A stretch of 64,000 nucleotides of DNA from Caldilineaceae bacterium. GTDB taxonomy: Bacteria; Chloroflexota; Anaerolineae; Caldilineales; Caldilineaceae. A model generated the notes under the pieces. That model was not told where the DNA came from and made no database searches. It saw only the letters and a program-made list of their open reading frames with translations. Below, piece after piece: positions 1 through 9,409 of the stretch. Where the stretch lies: NCBI GenBank assembly GCA_022842065.1, contig JALHQH010000049.1:1-64000 (forward strand). The letters are read 5' to 3'. Each line of letters begins with the position of its first letter. Position 1 is the first letter of the stretch. Made by a program: the position numbers and the translations under genes.

Positions 1-102
1 GCCGCCATTCAAGCCTGTCTCGACCAGTCCCAGACGACTTACAAACAACCCTTACAAACCTTATTCGCTCTCAACTTTCAGACCTTCAAAAATGTTACTT
101 AA
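1..102 (+). CDS. 3' end of an unidentified protein-coding gene (partial)
   Basis: Frame 1 is open from the window edge to a TAA at 100-102, encoding 33 residues that end in ...FQTFKNVT. A strong hairpin follows 28 bp later, as expected for the end of a transcription unit. The piece is too short to assign a family, and it may be only a chance open frame. It converges on the lipoprotein gene that runs in from the right. Confidence 0.35.
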   Translation, partial: AAIQACLDQSQTTYKQPLQTLFALNFQTFKNVT

Positions 103-129
103 TTACGCTCGCCAGTATACGATCTTTGT

Positions 130-166
130 AAAAGGGCTTACACGGCGCTGCCGTGTAAGCCCTTTT
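130..166. terminator. Bidirectional intrinsic terminator
   Basis: A 16-bp perfect stem (AAAAGGGCTTACACGG at 130-145 and its complement at 151-166) closes a 5-nt loop. The stem base is A-rich on one side and T-rich on the other, so it can terminate both the + strand gene ending at 102 and the - strand lipoprotein gene ending at 201. Confidence 0.8.
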
Positions 167-200
167 AATCATAAAACGAACCAAAATCGCGAAACTGCGC

Positions 201-2657
201 TCAACAGCCTGGCGTCATGCGGTATAGACCACCACTCCCCGTCCCAATCCAGAGGGCGCCATCGGGGGCCGTCGCCGTTGCCAGTAACGGCCAGACCAAC
301 ATCACCCGCTCAGCAATCATTTCACCGCTGGCGCTACGCCCCAGTCGATAGAGCCCAGGATTGCGCCCATACTGACCAAAGAAGATCGTCCCATAAGCCC
401 AGGTGAGGCTGGTCGGCGCTGAGGTGTTGAAGAGATCAACCACTGGCCCTGTATACCAACTTTGCGGGCTGGTCAGCGCCAAGGGAAAACCGTAATAGGG
501 GGTGGCATCTTCTGGCGTACCGGGCGGTGTGGCCCCTGGATCAAAGGCGTTGACCTCATCGCCGGCGCTAACATTTTCCGGCACATTGGTCGCGCCATTA
601 TCCGTAAACCAGATGCGCCCACTCGGATCAACCGCAACGCCGTAGGGATTACGCAACCCACGTGCGGCCGTTTCAAAAACGTTGATCGAAAACTCATTGA
701 TCAGCCGATCCAAGGGGGCGCGCAACAGACGGGCCGCAAAACGGTTGCCACCGGAGACGACATCTTGTGCGCCGGCTTCACCAATGCCTTCGATGGGGCC
801 GTCGGAATAACCATCGCGCACCCCACCGGCGGAGACATAGACATACCCACCAGAGATGACAATCCCATTGTTGGCGTGGAAAAGTTGACTGTTGACGGCA
901 AAACCGCCGGCCAGTGGGCGATAGCTACCGCCATCCGGCAACCAGCCCACTTCCCCGGCACGGCTGACAAAGATGGCGCCATTGGCATAGGCCAAGCCGG
1001 TGATCCGCGTTGACTCGACGAGAATCTCTTGGGGCGTATAACGCGAATTGGGGTCATAGATCGCAATCGAGCGGCTGGGGTGAAAGGCATCATAAAGGAT
1101 GTTGGTGTCAGGCTGCCCATCAATGCGTGTGTCAAGCGCCATAAAGAGCCGTCCGTCCGGCGCAAAGGCCAGGGCGGTAATGCCCCGCTCATTCTGCGCC
1201 AAATGTTGATCGACACAAAAACCGCCGCGCGCGGTCAGCCAGCCATCACCGTCGGTGGGCGCGGCTAAACCGAGGGCCGCAGCTTGTAAACCAATCGGGG
1301 AGGCGGCGGTGCGTGGGGCGGCCGCCACAACCGGGGCCACCACTTCGATATCAGGCGCAACCGCAAGCGGTTCGGACACAGAGGCCACGGCGGCAGCATC
1401 AGGCGCATTTGCCGGCACAGCCGCTGCGGTGTCGGTCGCGGGCAAGATTGCTAAGGCCCGCAGCAGGGTTTGCAACTGGGCCGCACGCGGTTCGACCCCA
1501 CAGCTAATGGGCAGGATCAGGTCCGCGCTGACAACCTGTTGTGGGTTGGCCGGCGGGGCAGCACAACTATCAGGGACGGGATCGATACTCTCTTCGGCAA
1601 CCGTCAACCAGACGGGGGCGCTCGCTTCCACCGGCTCCGCATCGGGACGATCAACACGATTTGGGGCACCGGGAGCCGTGGTGCGATCAGACGCAGCACC
1701 GGCAAGATTGGTGGCAGACGGGCGCTGGGGCAATGCACCAGCATCAATCCAACGGCGCACCGCCGCTTTTTCCGAAAGGGTCAGTTGGCCAATCAAGGGC
1801 ATCTGGCCACTGCTGATCATCTGCCAGAGCACCGAGTTCTCCGCATCACCCGGCACTACGACCGGGCCGCGCAGGCTACCGCGTAACAAGCCTTCATACG
1901 AGGTCACCTGCAGGTTGAGTTGTTGCACAACCCCACTGTGACAGGCAATACAAGTCCGGACAAAGAGCGGCTGGATATCTTCTGCATAGCCAGGGGCATC
2001 AGCCGGCAGTGACGTGCTGTCCGCAACCGGCACAGGGCTTGTCGTCGGAAACGTGATCGGCAAGGTGGCCGCAGCAGTTACCGTGTCGCTGGCACGGGTC
2101 GTCGTGCTGACATTGGTGGCGGCCGCACTGCTTATAATCGCGTTACTCGCGCTGCTTGTCACCCCCAGCGTTGAGGTGAGCACAGCCAGCGTTCCGGTCA
2201 AGGTGGTGGTCAGCTTAGCCGTGGCAGCGGGAGTTTGGATTGTCGCCAGCGTTGCTGTAAGCGGCTGGACAGCAACTTGTAGATCGCTAGTGGTTGTCAC
2301 AATCCCGGTTACCTGCACTAGCGTACCACGGGGAATCCGACCAGCACGGCAGGCATTTAAGGCCGGTGCCATCCGCACATTGGTATTCTGCAAGGTAACG
2401 GCATAGACCGTTTGTCCCAGGGCCAGACATTGTTGTAGTTGCGCCAGATCGGTAAAGGGCTCGATCGTCAGTTGCACATCACCACGTAGATTTGGATCGC
2501 GGAAGGGAATCGCAGGGCCAGCCGTTGCCAGCGGTTGGGGCAAGGTCAAGGCTGGCGGCAAAGCGGGCGGGGGCGGCGGCGGTGGGGTGACAGTACAGGA
2601 GAGCAAAAGCAATACGACAAGCGCTAAATAGGAGCGCTTCCAGGATAGACAAACCAT
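201..2657 (-). CDS. Lipoprotein with cytochrome c (CxxCH) and beta-propeller dehydrogenase-like domain
   Basis: The start at 2657 gives a lipoprotein signal (KRSYLALVVLLLLSC) whose lipobox cysteine is followed by a run of prolines. The in-frame ATG further up at 2741 lies inside an inverted repeat and is less likely. The roughly 818-residue product has a secreted N-terminal domain, then a long Ala/Thr/Ser linker. A c-type heme site (CIACH, near residue 235) sits in a planctomycete-type cytochrome segment with the ending AAVRRWIDAGAL. After another Ala-rich linker comes a C-terminal propeller with motifs such as ALAFAPDGRLF and NPYGVAVDPSGRIWFTDNG, as in glucose/sorbosone dehydrogenases and NHL proteins. 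It is probably an extracytoplasmic electron-transfer or sugar-oxidising lipoprotein. The substrate is unknown and PQQ binding is not shown. A GGTGA ribosome-binding site lies 7 nt before the start. Confidence 0.8.
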   Translation of the reverse strand: MVCLSWKRSYLALVVLLLLSCTVTPPPPPPPALPPALTLPQPLATAGPAIPFRDPNLRGDVQLTIEPFTDLAQLQQCLALGQTVYAVTLQNTNVRMAPALNACRAGRIPRGTLVQVTGIVTTTSDLQVAVQPLTATLATIQTPAATAKLTTTLTGTLAVLTSTLGVTSSASNAIISSAAATNVSTTTRASDTVTAAATLPITFPTTSPVPVADSTSLPADAPGYAEDIQPLFVRTCIACHSGVVQQLNLQVTSYEGLLRGSLRGPVVVPGDAENSVLWQMISSGQMPLIGQLTLSEKAAVRRWIDAGALPQRPSATNLAGAASDRTTAPGAPNRVDRPDAEPVEASAPVWLTVAEESIDPVPDSCAAPPANPQQVVSADLILPISCGVEPRAAQLQTLLRALAILPATDTAAAVPANAPDAAAVASVSEPLAVAPDIEVVAPVVAAAPRTAASPIGLQAAALGLAAPTDGDGWLTARGGFCVDQHLAQNERGITALAFAPDGRLFMALDTRIDGQPDTNILYDAFHPSRSIAIYDPNSRYTPQEILVESTRITGLAYANGAIFVSRAGEVGWLPDGGSYRPLAGGFAVNSQLFHANNGIVISGGYVYVSAGGVRDGYSDGPIEGIGEAGAQDVVSGGNRFAARLLRAPLDRLINEFSINVFETAARGLRNPYGVAVDPSGRIWFTDNGATNVPENVSAGDEVNAFDPGATPPGTPEDATPYYGFPLALTSPQSWYTGPVVDLFNTSAPTSLTWAYGTIFFGQYGRNPGLYRLGRSASGEMIAERVMLVWPLLATATAPDGALWIGTGSGGLYRMTPGC

Positions 2658-2688
2658 TATTTCACCACGAATCACATTCACATGAGCA

Positions 2689-2740
2689 TGATCACACGTT
2701 GTGTCGGCTATGCTTTGCCGAGCAGGCAAACGTGTGATCA
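2689..2740 (-). terminator. Inverted repeat between ribF and the lipoprotein gene
   Basis: Perfect 12-bp arms (TGATCACACGTT at 2689-2700, AACGTGTGATCA at 2729-2740) flank a 28-nt loop that itself contains a short GCC/GGC pairing. It lies just after ribF. It probably ends or stabilises the ribF transcript; there is no T-tract. Confidence 0.5.
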
Positions 2741-2752
2741 CGCCCCACCAGA

Positions 2753-3751
2753 TTAAACGGCGGGGGAAAGGGCAAACAAATCGCGCGCTTGGGCAATATC
2801 CGCGTGGATTTGTGCCACCAGGGCATCAAGGCCACTAAAGCGCTGCTCCGGGCGCAGATGCGCAACAAAAGCAAGCTGGAACGGTTGCCCATAGAGATCG
2901 CCACTATGCCCAACCGGCGGGAAATCGAGCAGATGGGTTTCAAGTCGCCGGTGCACGCCATCAACCGTTGGCCGCACCCCAAGATTGGTAACGCTGGGAA
3001 AACTTTGTGCCACCCCATCGATCAGCACTGTACTACGTGTTGCATAGACCCCATTGGCCGGCAGTAACTTGTTCACTGGGACCTGTACATTGGCCGTCGG
3101 AATTCCGATCTGTCGGCCACGCTGATCACCAGTGACCACTTCACCATCCGCGGTGTACGCGCGGCCCAATAGATTCGCGGCCAATGCCACGTTACCTTCC
3201 TGCAAGGCCAGCCGAATCTCACTACTGCGCACGCTGAGACCCTGCCAGTCAATCGGCTCAATCACATGCAGCGTATAATCTAACTCAGCCCCCAATGTGC
3301 GTAACAGCGCTAGATTGCCCTCACGACCACGCCCTAACGCAAAATCAGGCCCCACGACCAGACCAGCCAGGTTGAGATGCGTCTTGAGCAACTGCAGAAA
3401 TGCGCGTGCATCCAATGCGGCCAGCGCATGGGAAAAGGGCTGAATTACGCCGAAGTCAAGCCCTTCAGTGGCGGCCAGGGCAAGCCGCTCCGCCGGGGTG
3501 GTCAATAAGAAATGGGGCACTTGGGGGCGGAGAACGGCAAGCGGATGGGGATCGAAGGTGACGATCCCCGTTTGCGGGCGCTCGCCCAGGCGACCATTCG
3601 TGACGGCGGCATCAGCCAATGTTTGGAGTTGGTGCAACAAGGCCCGATGACCACGATGGAGGCCATCAAAATTGCCAATCGTAATATAGGATGGTCCAGC
3701 CAGCTTTACCGCCGCCAGATTGGCAAACGTCACCATAAAGTCTTCAGCCAT
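2753..3751 (-). CDS. ribF: Bifunctional riboflavin kinase / FAD synthetase
   Basis: Converts riboflavin to FMN and FMN to FAD in the cytosol. The N-terminal nucleotidyltransferase domain shows YITIGNFDGLHRGH (residues 21-34), the nucleotide-binding motif of bacterial FAD synthetases. The C-terminal riboflavin kinase domain shows GRQIGIPTANV near residue 210. At 332 aa the length is slightly above the common 310. The start follows an AAGGAA site only a few bases upstream, in the 6-bp gap after truB, so the two genes are almost certainly cotranscribed. An internal Met at residue 6 is an alternative start. truB-ribF is a common arrangement at the end of nusA-infB operons. Confidence 0.95.
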   Translation of the reverse strand: MAEDFMVTFANLAAVKLAGPSYITIGNFDGLHRGHRALLHQLQTLADAAVTNGRLGERPQTGIVTFDPHPLAVLRPQVPHFLLTTPAERLALAATEGLDFGVIQPFSHALAALDARAFLQLLKTHLNLAGLVVGPDFALGRGREGNLALLRTLGAELDYTLHVIEPIDWQGLSVRSSEIRLALQEGNVALAANLLGRAYTADGEVVTGDQRGRQIGIPTANVQVPVNKLLPANGVYATRSTVLIDGVAQSFPSVTNLGVRPTVDGVHRRLETHLLDFPPVGHSGDLYGQPFQLAFVAHLRPEQRFSGLDALVAQIHADIAQARDLFALSPAV

Positions 3752-3757
3752 ATTTCC

Positions 3758-4774
3758 TTATTCGCCGGAGGCAAACCATTTTTCAGCTTTCCAGAGCGCA
3801 TCCCCTTGAGGCTGATCGTTGTACGGTGCATCAAGGGCGCGCAAAATCCCTAAACAGTGGCCGTCACCATCGCGGGCGGTAACGAGCGATTGCTCACCCA
3901 CCGCCGGCAACCACACCTTCTGCCCCTGGCCTAAGCGTAGGGCTGCGGCCGGATCTAAGACGAGGTCGGGCAAGGTAAGACCATAACCCACCGGCAACAG
4001 ATAGTCGGTTATGGTTCCGGCTTGTGCTGCCGCCTCAAGGGCGCTCAGTTCATGCGCGACTGCCAATGTAAAGGTCCCAGCCACTTCACGCCGAAGCAGC
4101 GATAGATGGCCATAGGTACCAAGGGCCTGCCCCAAGTCGTGGGCAAGACTGCGAATATAGGTGCCGGCAGAACAATGTACCCGCAAAATAATGCGATCCG
4201 GCTCCCTAAAATCGACCAGATCTAGCGCGTAGATGGTCACCGGTCGTGCCGTTACTTCTACCACTTCGCCGCGCCGCGCTTTATAATGTAGACTTTCCCC
4301 ATCCTGCTTGAGCGCGGAATAGATCGGCGGCTGTTGCATGATCGCCCCACGGAAACCCGCTAAGCTTTCTTCGATTGCCGCCACGGTTAGCAACGGGACC
4401 GTAGCTTCGGCCACAACCTCACCCATCTTATCATAAGTCGCCGTAGCGCGCCCAAGTGTCACCTCGGCATAATACACTTTATCGTGACCCTGATAATATT
4501 CGACCAGACGCGTCGCCTGGCCCAAACAGAGGACAAGCAGCCCACTGGCCATAGGATCGAGGGTACCGGTATGACCAATCCGCCGTTGACCACTCCAGCG
4601 GCGCACAATTTGGACAATATCGTGGCTGGTATAAAGACGGGGTGGGGACGCCAGGATTGGGGCGACTTGGCTGTCAACAGCGGCCATCGGAGCAGCAAGG
4701 GTAGCGGTGACCTGGGGTAGCCCCGGTTTGTCGACAATCAACAGGCCATGTAGATGACTTTCACGACGAGGCAC
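3758..4774 (-). CDS. truB: tRNA pseudouridine(55) synthase TruB, with an insert in motif I
   Basis: Makes pseudouridine 55 in the T-loop of tRNAs. The catalytic Asp lies in GHTGTLDPMASGLL (D73), and the later YYAEVTLGRAT and PPIYSALKQ blocks are standard for the family. The oddity is near the N-terminus. Family members usually read DKPxGxTSHDVV without a break, but here DKPG (residues 15-18) and TSHDIV (49-54) are separated by about 30 residues rich in Ala, Val and Thr. The start is a GTG with an AGGAG 12 nt upstream. Genes on either side are nrnA and ribF. Confidence 0.95.
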   Translation of the reverse strand: MPRRESHLHGLLIVDKPGLPQVTATLAAPMAAVDSQVAPILASPPRLYTSHDIVQIVRRWSGQRRIGHTGTLDPMASGLLVLCLGQATRLVEYYQGHDKVYYAEVTLGRATATYDKMGEVVAEATVPLLTVAAIEESLAGFRGAIMQQPPIYSALKQDGESLHYKARRGEVVEVTARPVTIYALDLVDFREPDRIILRVHCSAGTYIRSLAHDLGQALGTYGHLSLLRREVAGTFTLAVAHELSALEAAAQAGTITDYLLPVGYGLTLPDLVLDPAAALRLGQGQKVWLPAVGEQSLVTARDGDGHCLGILRALDAPYNDQPQGDALWKAEKWFASGE

Positions 4775-4794
4775 GCGGTGTTGGTACTCCTGGT

Positions 4795-4841
4795 TAATAA
4801 TTAAGGGAGAACAATTAACTGATAATGATTAATACAGCGGA
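4795..4841. repeat. AATTAAT/AATTAACTG low-complexity repeat at the 3' end of nrnA
   Basis: The stretch contains TTAATAATTAA, CAATTAACTGATAA and TGATTAAT, which can pair with one another as short hairpins. Similar AT-rich TTAAT/ATTAA patterns occur at 37958-37985 (between ftsA and ftsQ) and 40473-40516 (after murB). They lie next to the 3' ends of - strand genes. Confidence 0.4.
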
Positions 4842-5837
4842 CTAGCCGACAGCTTTCGCAGCCAACTGGGTGCGATGGGCGTCCTTTAACGCACCAACCA
4901 CCTGCTTGGTGACCTCGGCCAACTTACCGGGCAGGGTGCAACCGCTGGCTGGCGGGTGACCACCGCCCCCTAGCTGAAAGGCCAGCGAACCAACATCAAA
5001 GCCCGGCTTGGCGCGGAAGCTACATTCTACCGCTGTCTGACCCTTTTCGTCCACTTTTTCAGTAAAGGTTGCACTAATATCGGCCTCAACGGCAGTGATC
5101 AACATGCTACTCAGCTGGCCATCATCTTTGTTGATCCCCGCTTGCTGCATCTGCTCACGCGTAATCGCCGTCCAAATGATCCCTTCATCCAGTTGCACTG
5201 TCGAGAGCACCAGCCCCCACAGGCGAAAGATACTGAAATCGCGCCGGTTTAATGTATGGGCAACAATTTGGGGTAGATTGGCCCCGCCCTGCATCAGGCG
5301 CATGGCCGCTTCCATGACCAGCGGGGTTGTGTTGCTGGTGCGAAAACAGAGTGTATCGGTCACCAGGCCAGTCAGCAGACATTCAGCCAGCGCGCCTTCT
5401 AGCCCTAATCCCAGCGCATCAGCCAGGTAGACGAGCATCTGGCAGGTGGCGGCACAGGAGGGATCGACCCAGTTAATCTGCCCAAAATTGGTGTTGGTAA
5501 TGTGATGGTCGATGACCAGCAATGGGATCTGGCTATGATTAGCTTCGCGATAGATATCACCAAGCCGATCGATACTGGAGGCATCCAATGAGATGATCAG
5601 GTCATAGTCATTGCGTACCGCGCCAACATAGGTAATCTCTTCGATCCCAGGCAGATAGCGAAACATAGCCGGGGTCCGATCATGCATGGCCAACTGGGGA
5701 GTTTTGCCCAGTCCCTTCAAGATCCAGCCCATCCCAAGCAGGCTCCCATAGGCATCACCATCAGGATTGACATGGCTGACACAGAGGATACGCTGGTGTT
5801 GGCGCAGGGCTTGAAGGAGCGCCAGATCAATTGCCAT
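4842..5837 (-). CDS. nrnA: DHH-family phosphoesterase, NrnA-like oligoribonuclease / pAp phosphatase
   Basis: Predicted to degrade short oligoribonucleotides and/or 3'-phosphoadenosine 5'-phosphate in the cytosol. The DHH metal-binding motifs are intact: SHVNPDGDAYGS at 21-32, an acidic SLDASSIDRLG block near 83-93, and VIDHH at 108-112. The DHHA1 signature GGGGHPPASG near residue 295 is also present. Length 331 aa is typical. It lies between rbfA and truB, a widely conserved position in nusA-infB operons, which strengthens the NrnA assignment over RecJ-like or other DHH proteins. An AGGAAAT site lies about 10 nt before the ATG. Confidence 0.9.
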   Translation of the reverse strand: MAIDLALLQALRQHQRILCVSHVNPDGDAYGSLLGMGWILKGLGKTPQLAMHDRTPAMFRYLPGIEEITYVGAVRNDYDLIISLDASSIDRLGDIYREANHSQIPLLVIDHHITNTNFGQINWVDPSCAATCQMLVYLADALGLGLEGALAECLLTGLVTDTLCFRTSNTTPLVMEAAMRLMQGGANLPQIVAHTLNRRDFSIFRLWGLVLSTVQLDEGIIWTAITREQMQQAGINKDDGQLSSMLITAVEADISATFTEKVDEKGQTAVECSFRAKPGFDVGSLAFQLGGGGHPPASGCTLPGKLAEVTKQVVGALKDAHRTQLAAKAVG

Positions 5838-5877
5838 AGTGGTAAATTTCCTAACCTAAGGGTATAGACAACAAACA

Positions 5878-5914
5878 AACCAGTCGTCTACTTTGATCGA
5901 GCAGACGACTGGTT
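5878..5914. terminator. Hairpin just after rbfA
   Basis: 12-bp arms (AACCAGTCGTCT at 5878-5889, AGACGACTGGTT at 5903-5914) close a 13-nt loop. It sits between rbfA (stop at 5928) and nrnA (start 5837) and lacks a clear T-tract. It is more likely an mRNA-stabilising hairpin inside the operon than a full stop. Confidence 0.55.
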
Positions 5915-5927
5915 CAGGTGGAGTTGC

Positions 5928-6326
5928 TCAGTCAGAGGATGAAGCTGTTTGTTGAGCAGCAATTTCAGCCGGCGTTTGCTCACGCTCATGTGCAATCTGC
6001 CGGAGCAATTCGTCAACACGCGCCGCTTTTTCCGGGGTGTCATCGTAGTAGAAGTTCAGCTCGGGCACCATCCGTAGACCACAACGCACAGCCAATTGGC
6101 CGCGCAAGTAGGGCGTCGCCCGGGCTAACCCTTTGAGCACCTCTCGCCGCGTCGTCTCTTCATCTTGATGGTTGACAAAGACTTTAGCGTTGCGCAGGTC
6201 ACGGCTAACTTGCACACTGATCACCGAAACCAGACTCAATTTGGGATCATCAAGCTCATTGGCGACCATAATGCTGAGTTCTTCAAAGAGCAACTCAGTC
6301 ACACGTTCTTGGCGAATTGTAGACAT
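5928..6326 (-). CDS. rbfA: 30S ribosome-binding factor A
   Basis: A small KH-like 30S maturation and cold-adaptation factor that binds 16S rRNA helix 1. The 132-aa product has the expected [14 protein letters not shown] start, the [15 protein letters not shown] strand and the [22 protein letters not shown] ending region, with a short disordered C-terminus rich in Gln and Ser. An AGGAG site lies 8 nt before the ATG. It follows infB, the conserved order in bacteria. Confidence 0.95.
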   Translation of the reverse strand: MSTIRQERVTELLFEELSIMVANELDDPKLSLVSVISVQVSRDLRNAKVFVNHQDEETTRREVLKGLARATPYLRGQLAVRCGLRMVPELNFYYDDTPEKAARVDELLRQIAHEREQTPAEIAAQQTASSSD

Positions 6327-6412
6327 AAGATTTACTCCTGTTCTGCCTAGTCAGCCATGCCATTGATACAACGACGCATCAACAGTTGAACAGAATTTGA
6401 TGAGGAAGTGAT

Positions 6413-6456
6413 AGTTAGTTGGTTGTCGGCGAACAAACAAACTAACTAACCACCCT
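6413..6456. repeat. TTAGTTGG-type hairpin repeat at the 3' end of infB
   Basis: TTAGTTAGTTGGTTGT-like sequence on the left pairs imperfectly with ACAAACAAACTAACTAACC on the right. It lies directly after the infB stop at 6464. The same TTAGTT/AACTAA family is found over the ddl stop codon at 39184-39250. Confidence 0.5.
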
Positions 6457-6463
6457 ACAAAAA

Positions 6464-8614
6464 CTATCGCACTCGCTGCTTCTCGTAGATCTCGATGATG
6501 TCCCCTTCTTGGAGTTCCTCATCGTGAGCGGATAGTTTAATCCCACATTCAAAGCCAGTGCGCACTTCGCTGACATCTTCCGTAAAGCGACGCAGGGTAT
6601 CCATGCGCATGCCTTCAAAGAGCATTTGGCCATTGCGCAGCACACGGGTCAGCGCATTACGTTTGACAATGCCATCGGTTACAGTACAGCCGGCAATCAT
6701 GCCACGGCGCAACTTAAAGAGTTGCAACACTTGGACGTGGCCAATGGTCTTGTCTTCATAGACGGGATCCAACATGCCCTTGAGCGCATCGCTCACATCT
6801 TCAATCATCTTGTAGATGATATCATAGTGGCGAATCTCAATGCCCGACTGTTCAGCCCGTGATTGAGCGGCGCGATCGACATTCACACTAAAACCGACGA
6901 TGATCGCGTCGCTGGCTTCTGCCAACATCACATCAGATTCTGAAATGTCACCGATGGTGGCTTGCAAAATCTTGATGTTGACTTCCTCATCACCCAACTC
7001 GTTCAAACTGTTGAGTACTGGTTCCAATGTCCCCTGCATATCCGCACGGACGATCAGATTGAGGACCTTGGTCTCTTTGCCTTCTAAGCGGGCAAAGAGA
7101 TCTTCCAATGACATCTGCGGGCGCACAGGCGACCGGGAAGCGGCAACCGCAACCGCGGCCCGCTCCTCAGCAATGCGCCGGGCTTCGCGCTCATTCTTCA
7201 TCACTTCAAAATGTACACCGGCACCGGGCACTTCTTGGATGCCGAGGACAACGACTGGGGTGCTGGGACCGGCCTGTTTGAGCGCCTTGCCATCTGAATC
7301 AAACATTGCTTTGATCCGGCCCCAGGTGTTGCCGACAATGATCGTATCGCCATGGTTCAGCGTACCATTCTGGACCAGCAAGGTTGCCGTGACACCGCGG
7401 AATTTATCCAACTCGGATTCGACCACGGTACCGACACAGCGCCCCTTGGTATTCGCCCGATATTCTTCCACCTCGGCGACGACCAGGATGTTATCCAAGA
7501 GCGCATCAATGCCCTGCCCATTGAGTGCGCTCAGCGGCACGATAATGGTTTCGCCACCCCACTCTTCCGGCTGCAACCCTTGCTGAGAGAGCTCTTCCAT
7601 CACCCGCTGCGGGTTGGCATTGGCCTTGTCGATCTTGTTCATCGCCACAATGATGTTGACGCCAGCCGCCTGCGCATGACTGATCGCTTCCTTCGTTTGC
7701 GGCATCACCCCATCATCAGCCGCAACGACGAGCACCACAATATCAGTTACCTGCGCGCCACGAGCACGCATAGAGGTAAAAGCTTCGTGGCCTGGGGTAT
7801 CCAGGAAGGTGATCTTACGATCGCCCACTGTTACCTGGTAAGCACCGGTGTGTTGCGTAATGCCACCGGCCTCGCCACTGGCGACATCGGTATGCCGAAT
7901 GCGATCAAGCAGCGTTGTTTTGCCATGATCGACGTGACCAAGCACAGCCACCACTGGTGGGCGAATGGTCAGATCTTCGTCTTTGCTCTCTTGCACTACA
8001 CGCTGGATATGTGAACGTTTGCTGCGCGCCAATGGTTCTGGTTCGACAACAGGCACTTCTTCTTCGGCCGGCTTTTCCTGCTCCGACCAGGTCACGCGCA
8101 CACTCAGCTCTTCGCCCAGAATGACCGCCGTATCGTGATCAAGATTATGGGTGATGGGGGCCATAATGCCATATTGCATCAAGACCTTGATCAGGTCAAT
8201 TGGGCTACGTTCCATCAAATGGGCGAGATCACGCACCGTAATAAATTCACCCACCTCAATCGATGTGGGCAATTCTTTTTTTACTAGTTGTGCACTCTTG
8301 GGTGCATTCTGTGGCCGGTTACCTTGTTGCTGGCCACCGCCACCACCGGAGCGACCACCGCCACCACCACCGCCTGGTCGGCCACCGCCGCCACCACCAC
8401 CGGGGCGGCCACCGCCACCGCCACCACCACCGGGGCGACCACCGCCGCCACCACCCGGCTTCCCATTATTCCGGCCATTGGTCGGGCCATTTTGCGGACG
8501 CGATTGGTTATTGTTGCGTTGTTCGGGCCTACCACCACCACCACCCTGTTTTGGGGCACCTTGTTTTGGTCTGGACTGCTGGTTACTGGCTGGCGATTTA
8601 CTTTGTGTTGCCAT
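6464..8614 (-). CDS. infB: Translation initiation factor IF-2
   Basis: The GTPase that delivers fMet-tRNA to the 30S subunit and promotes subunit joining. The first ~100 residues are a disordered linker rich in Gln, Asn, Pro and glycine runs broken by RP and RS. Then come an IF2_N module ([17 protein letters not shown]), the GTPase domain with GHVDHGKT near residue 225, DTPGHEAF and MNKID, and the C-terminal domains II-IV ending ...[11 protein letters not shown]. At 716 aa it is shorter than E. coli IF-2 because the N-terminal region is reduced. AGGGGGA lies 9-10 nt before the ATG and fixes the start. Its separation from rnpM by ~900 bp is unusual. Confidence 0.97.
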   Translation of the reverse strand: MATQSKSPASNQQSRPKQGAPKQGGGGGRPEQRNNNQSRPQNGPTNGRNNGKPGGGGGGRPGGGGGGGGRPGGGGGGGRPGGGGGGGRSGGGGGQQQGNRPQNAPKSAQLVKKELPTSIEVGEFITVRDLAHLMERSPIDLIKVLMQYGIMAPITHNLDHDTAVILGEELSVRVTWSEQEKPAEEEVPVVEPEPLARSKRSHIQRVVQESKDEDLTIRPPVVAVLGHVDHGKTTLLDRIRHTDVASGEAGGITQHTGAYQVTVGDRKITFLDTPGHEAFTSMRARGAQVTDIVVLVVAADDGVMPQTKEAISHAQAAGVNIIVAMNKIDKANANPQRVMEELSQQGLQPEEWGGETIIVPLSALNGQGIDALLDNILVVAEVEEYRANTKGRCVGTVVESELDKFRGVTATLLVQNGTLNHGDTIIVGNTWGRIKAMFDSDGKALKQAGPSTPVVVLGIQEVPGAGVHFEVMKNEREARRIAEERAAVAVAASRSPVRPQMSLEDLFARLEGKETKVLNLIVRADMQGTLEPVLNSLNELGDEEVNIKILQATIGDISESDVMLAEASDAIIVGFSVNVDRAAQSRAEQSGIEIRHYDIIYKMIEDVSDALKGMLDPVYEDKTIGHVQVLQLFKLRRGMIAGCTVTDGIVKRNALTRVLRNGQMLFEGMRMDTLRRFTEDVSEVRTGFECGIKLSAHDEELQEGDIIEIYEKQRVR

Positions 8615-8697
8615 ATTTGCCGATCCCCCTATTTTCTACAATTGCTCATCAGCCGTAAATAAAGAGCCCGATGACAAATGTAATGCACAGCACGATT

Positions 8698-8808
8698 CAC
8701 AAAGGCGCAAATCAACAGCTATCTGCACTTTGTACAGATGGAATTTGCGCTTATACACTGGAATGCGTACAGACAAATCGAGCAGATCGCGCACAAAGGC
8801 GCAGATCA
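8698..8808. repeat. Direct repeat and hairpin upstream of infB
   Basis: CACAAAGGCGCA followed by A/G and ATCA occurs at 8698-8714 and again at 8792-8808. The first copy is also the left half of a hairpin closed by ATTTGCGC at 8743-8750. On the - strand this is 90-190 nt upstream of the infB start, so it would lie in a 5' leader or promoter. Confidence 0.45.
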
Positions 8809-9370
8809 GCAACGACTCGTCAATTAGGGCGTAGGTAAGCCAAGAGAAGGTTGCGCCAGCAGTTGAGGAAAACGAGGATAAGTGACGAAGCAGGAACAGG
8901 AGAAGAAAAACTCGAAATGGGAATTGCTACCTCAATCGAGCATCATTCGTCACCGTTCATGGTGGCCTCCATGCCCTGCCTTCGCACTATCACTCGGCCT
9001 TTCCAACAACTGTGTAAGCCAACCTTGCCTCTGTTGGCGCAGCGATTATGCGTCGCCATGACCGTATTCTACTGCCAGTGTTTGCCGAATCATGTGCATC
9101 ATCCAATTGTTATTCGATCTATTCGTTGCTCTATTCATACTTAGCGCGCTTAAACTTTAGTTCAATACGCATTTTAGAGCAAGCGCTGTTTAGCTACTTT
9201 TACTGACAAACAAACGCTACTACTATAAGCTGTATAATTTAAAAACGTAAGATCTGATCGGAATTACTTAAATCTTAGGCATTAAATGACCACAGTTTTT
9301 TATTACTAATATAGTTATACTACTTATCTTTTCAGATATCAACATTTAAAACTTACATTTCACCATTTAT

Positions 9371-9409
9371 CGTTGGCAGTCCGGGTGATACCGACGGGTA
9401 GTGCCAACG
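9371..9409 (-). terminator. Stem-loop downstream of rnpM
   Basis: 8-bp arms CGTTGGCA/TGCCAACG enclose a 23-nt loop. It lies about 100 nt past the rnpM stop. There is no T-tract, so termination is only a suggestion. Confidence 0.35.

Noticed and set aside
462..1013. + strand frame of 183 aa
   Set aside because: It is antisense to the beta-propeller part of the lipoprotein and has no family features.
8151..8834. A long Pro-rich + strand reading frame
   Set aside because: It is the antisense of the Gly-rich linker of IF-2; GGN codons read as Pro on the other strand.
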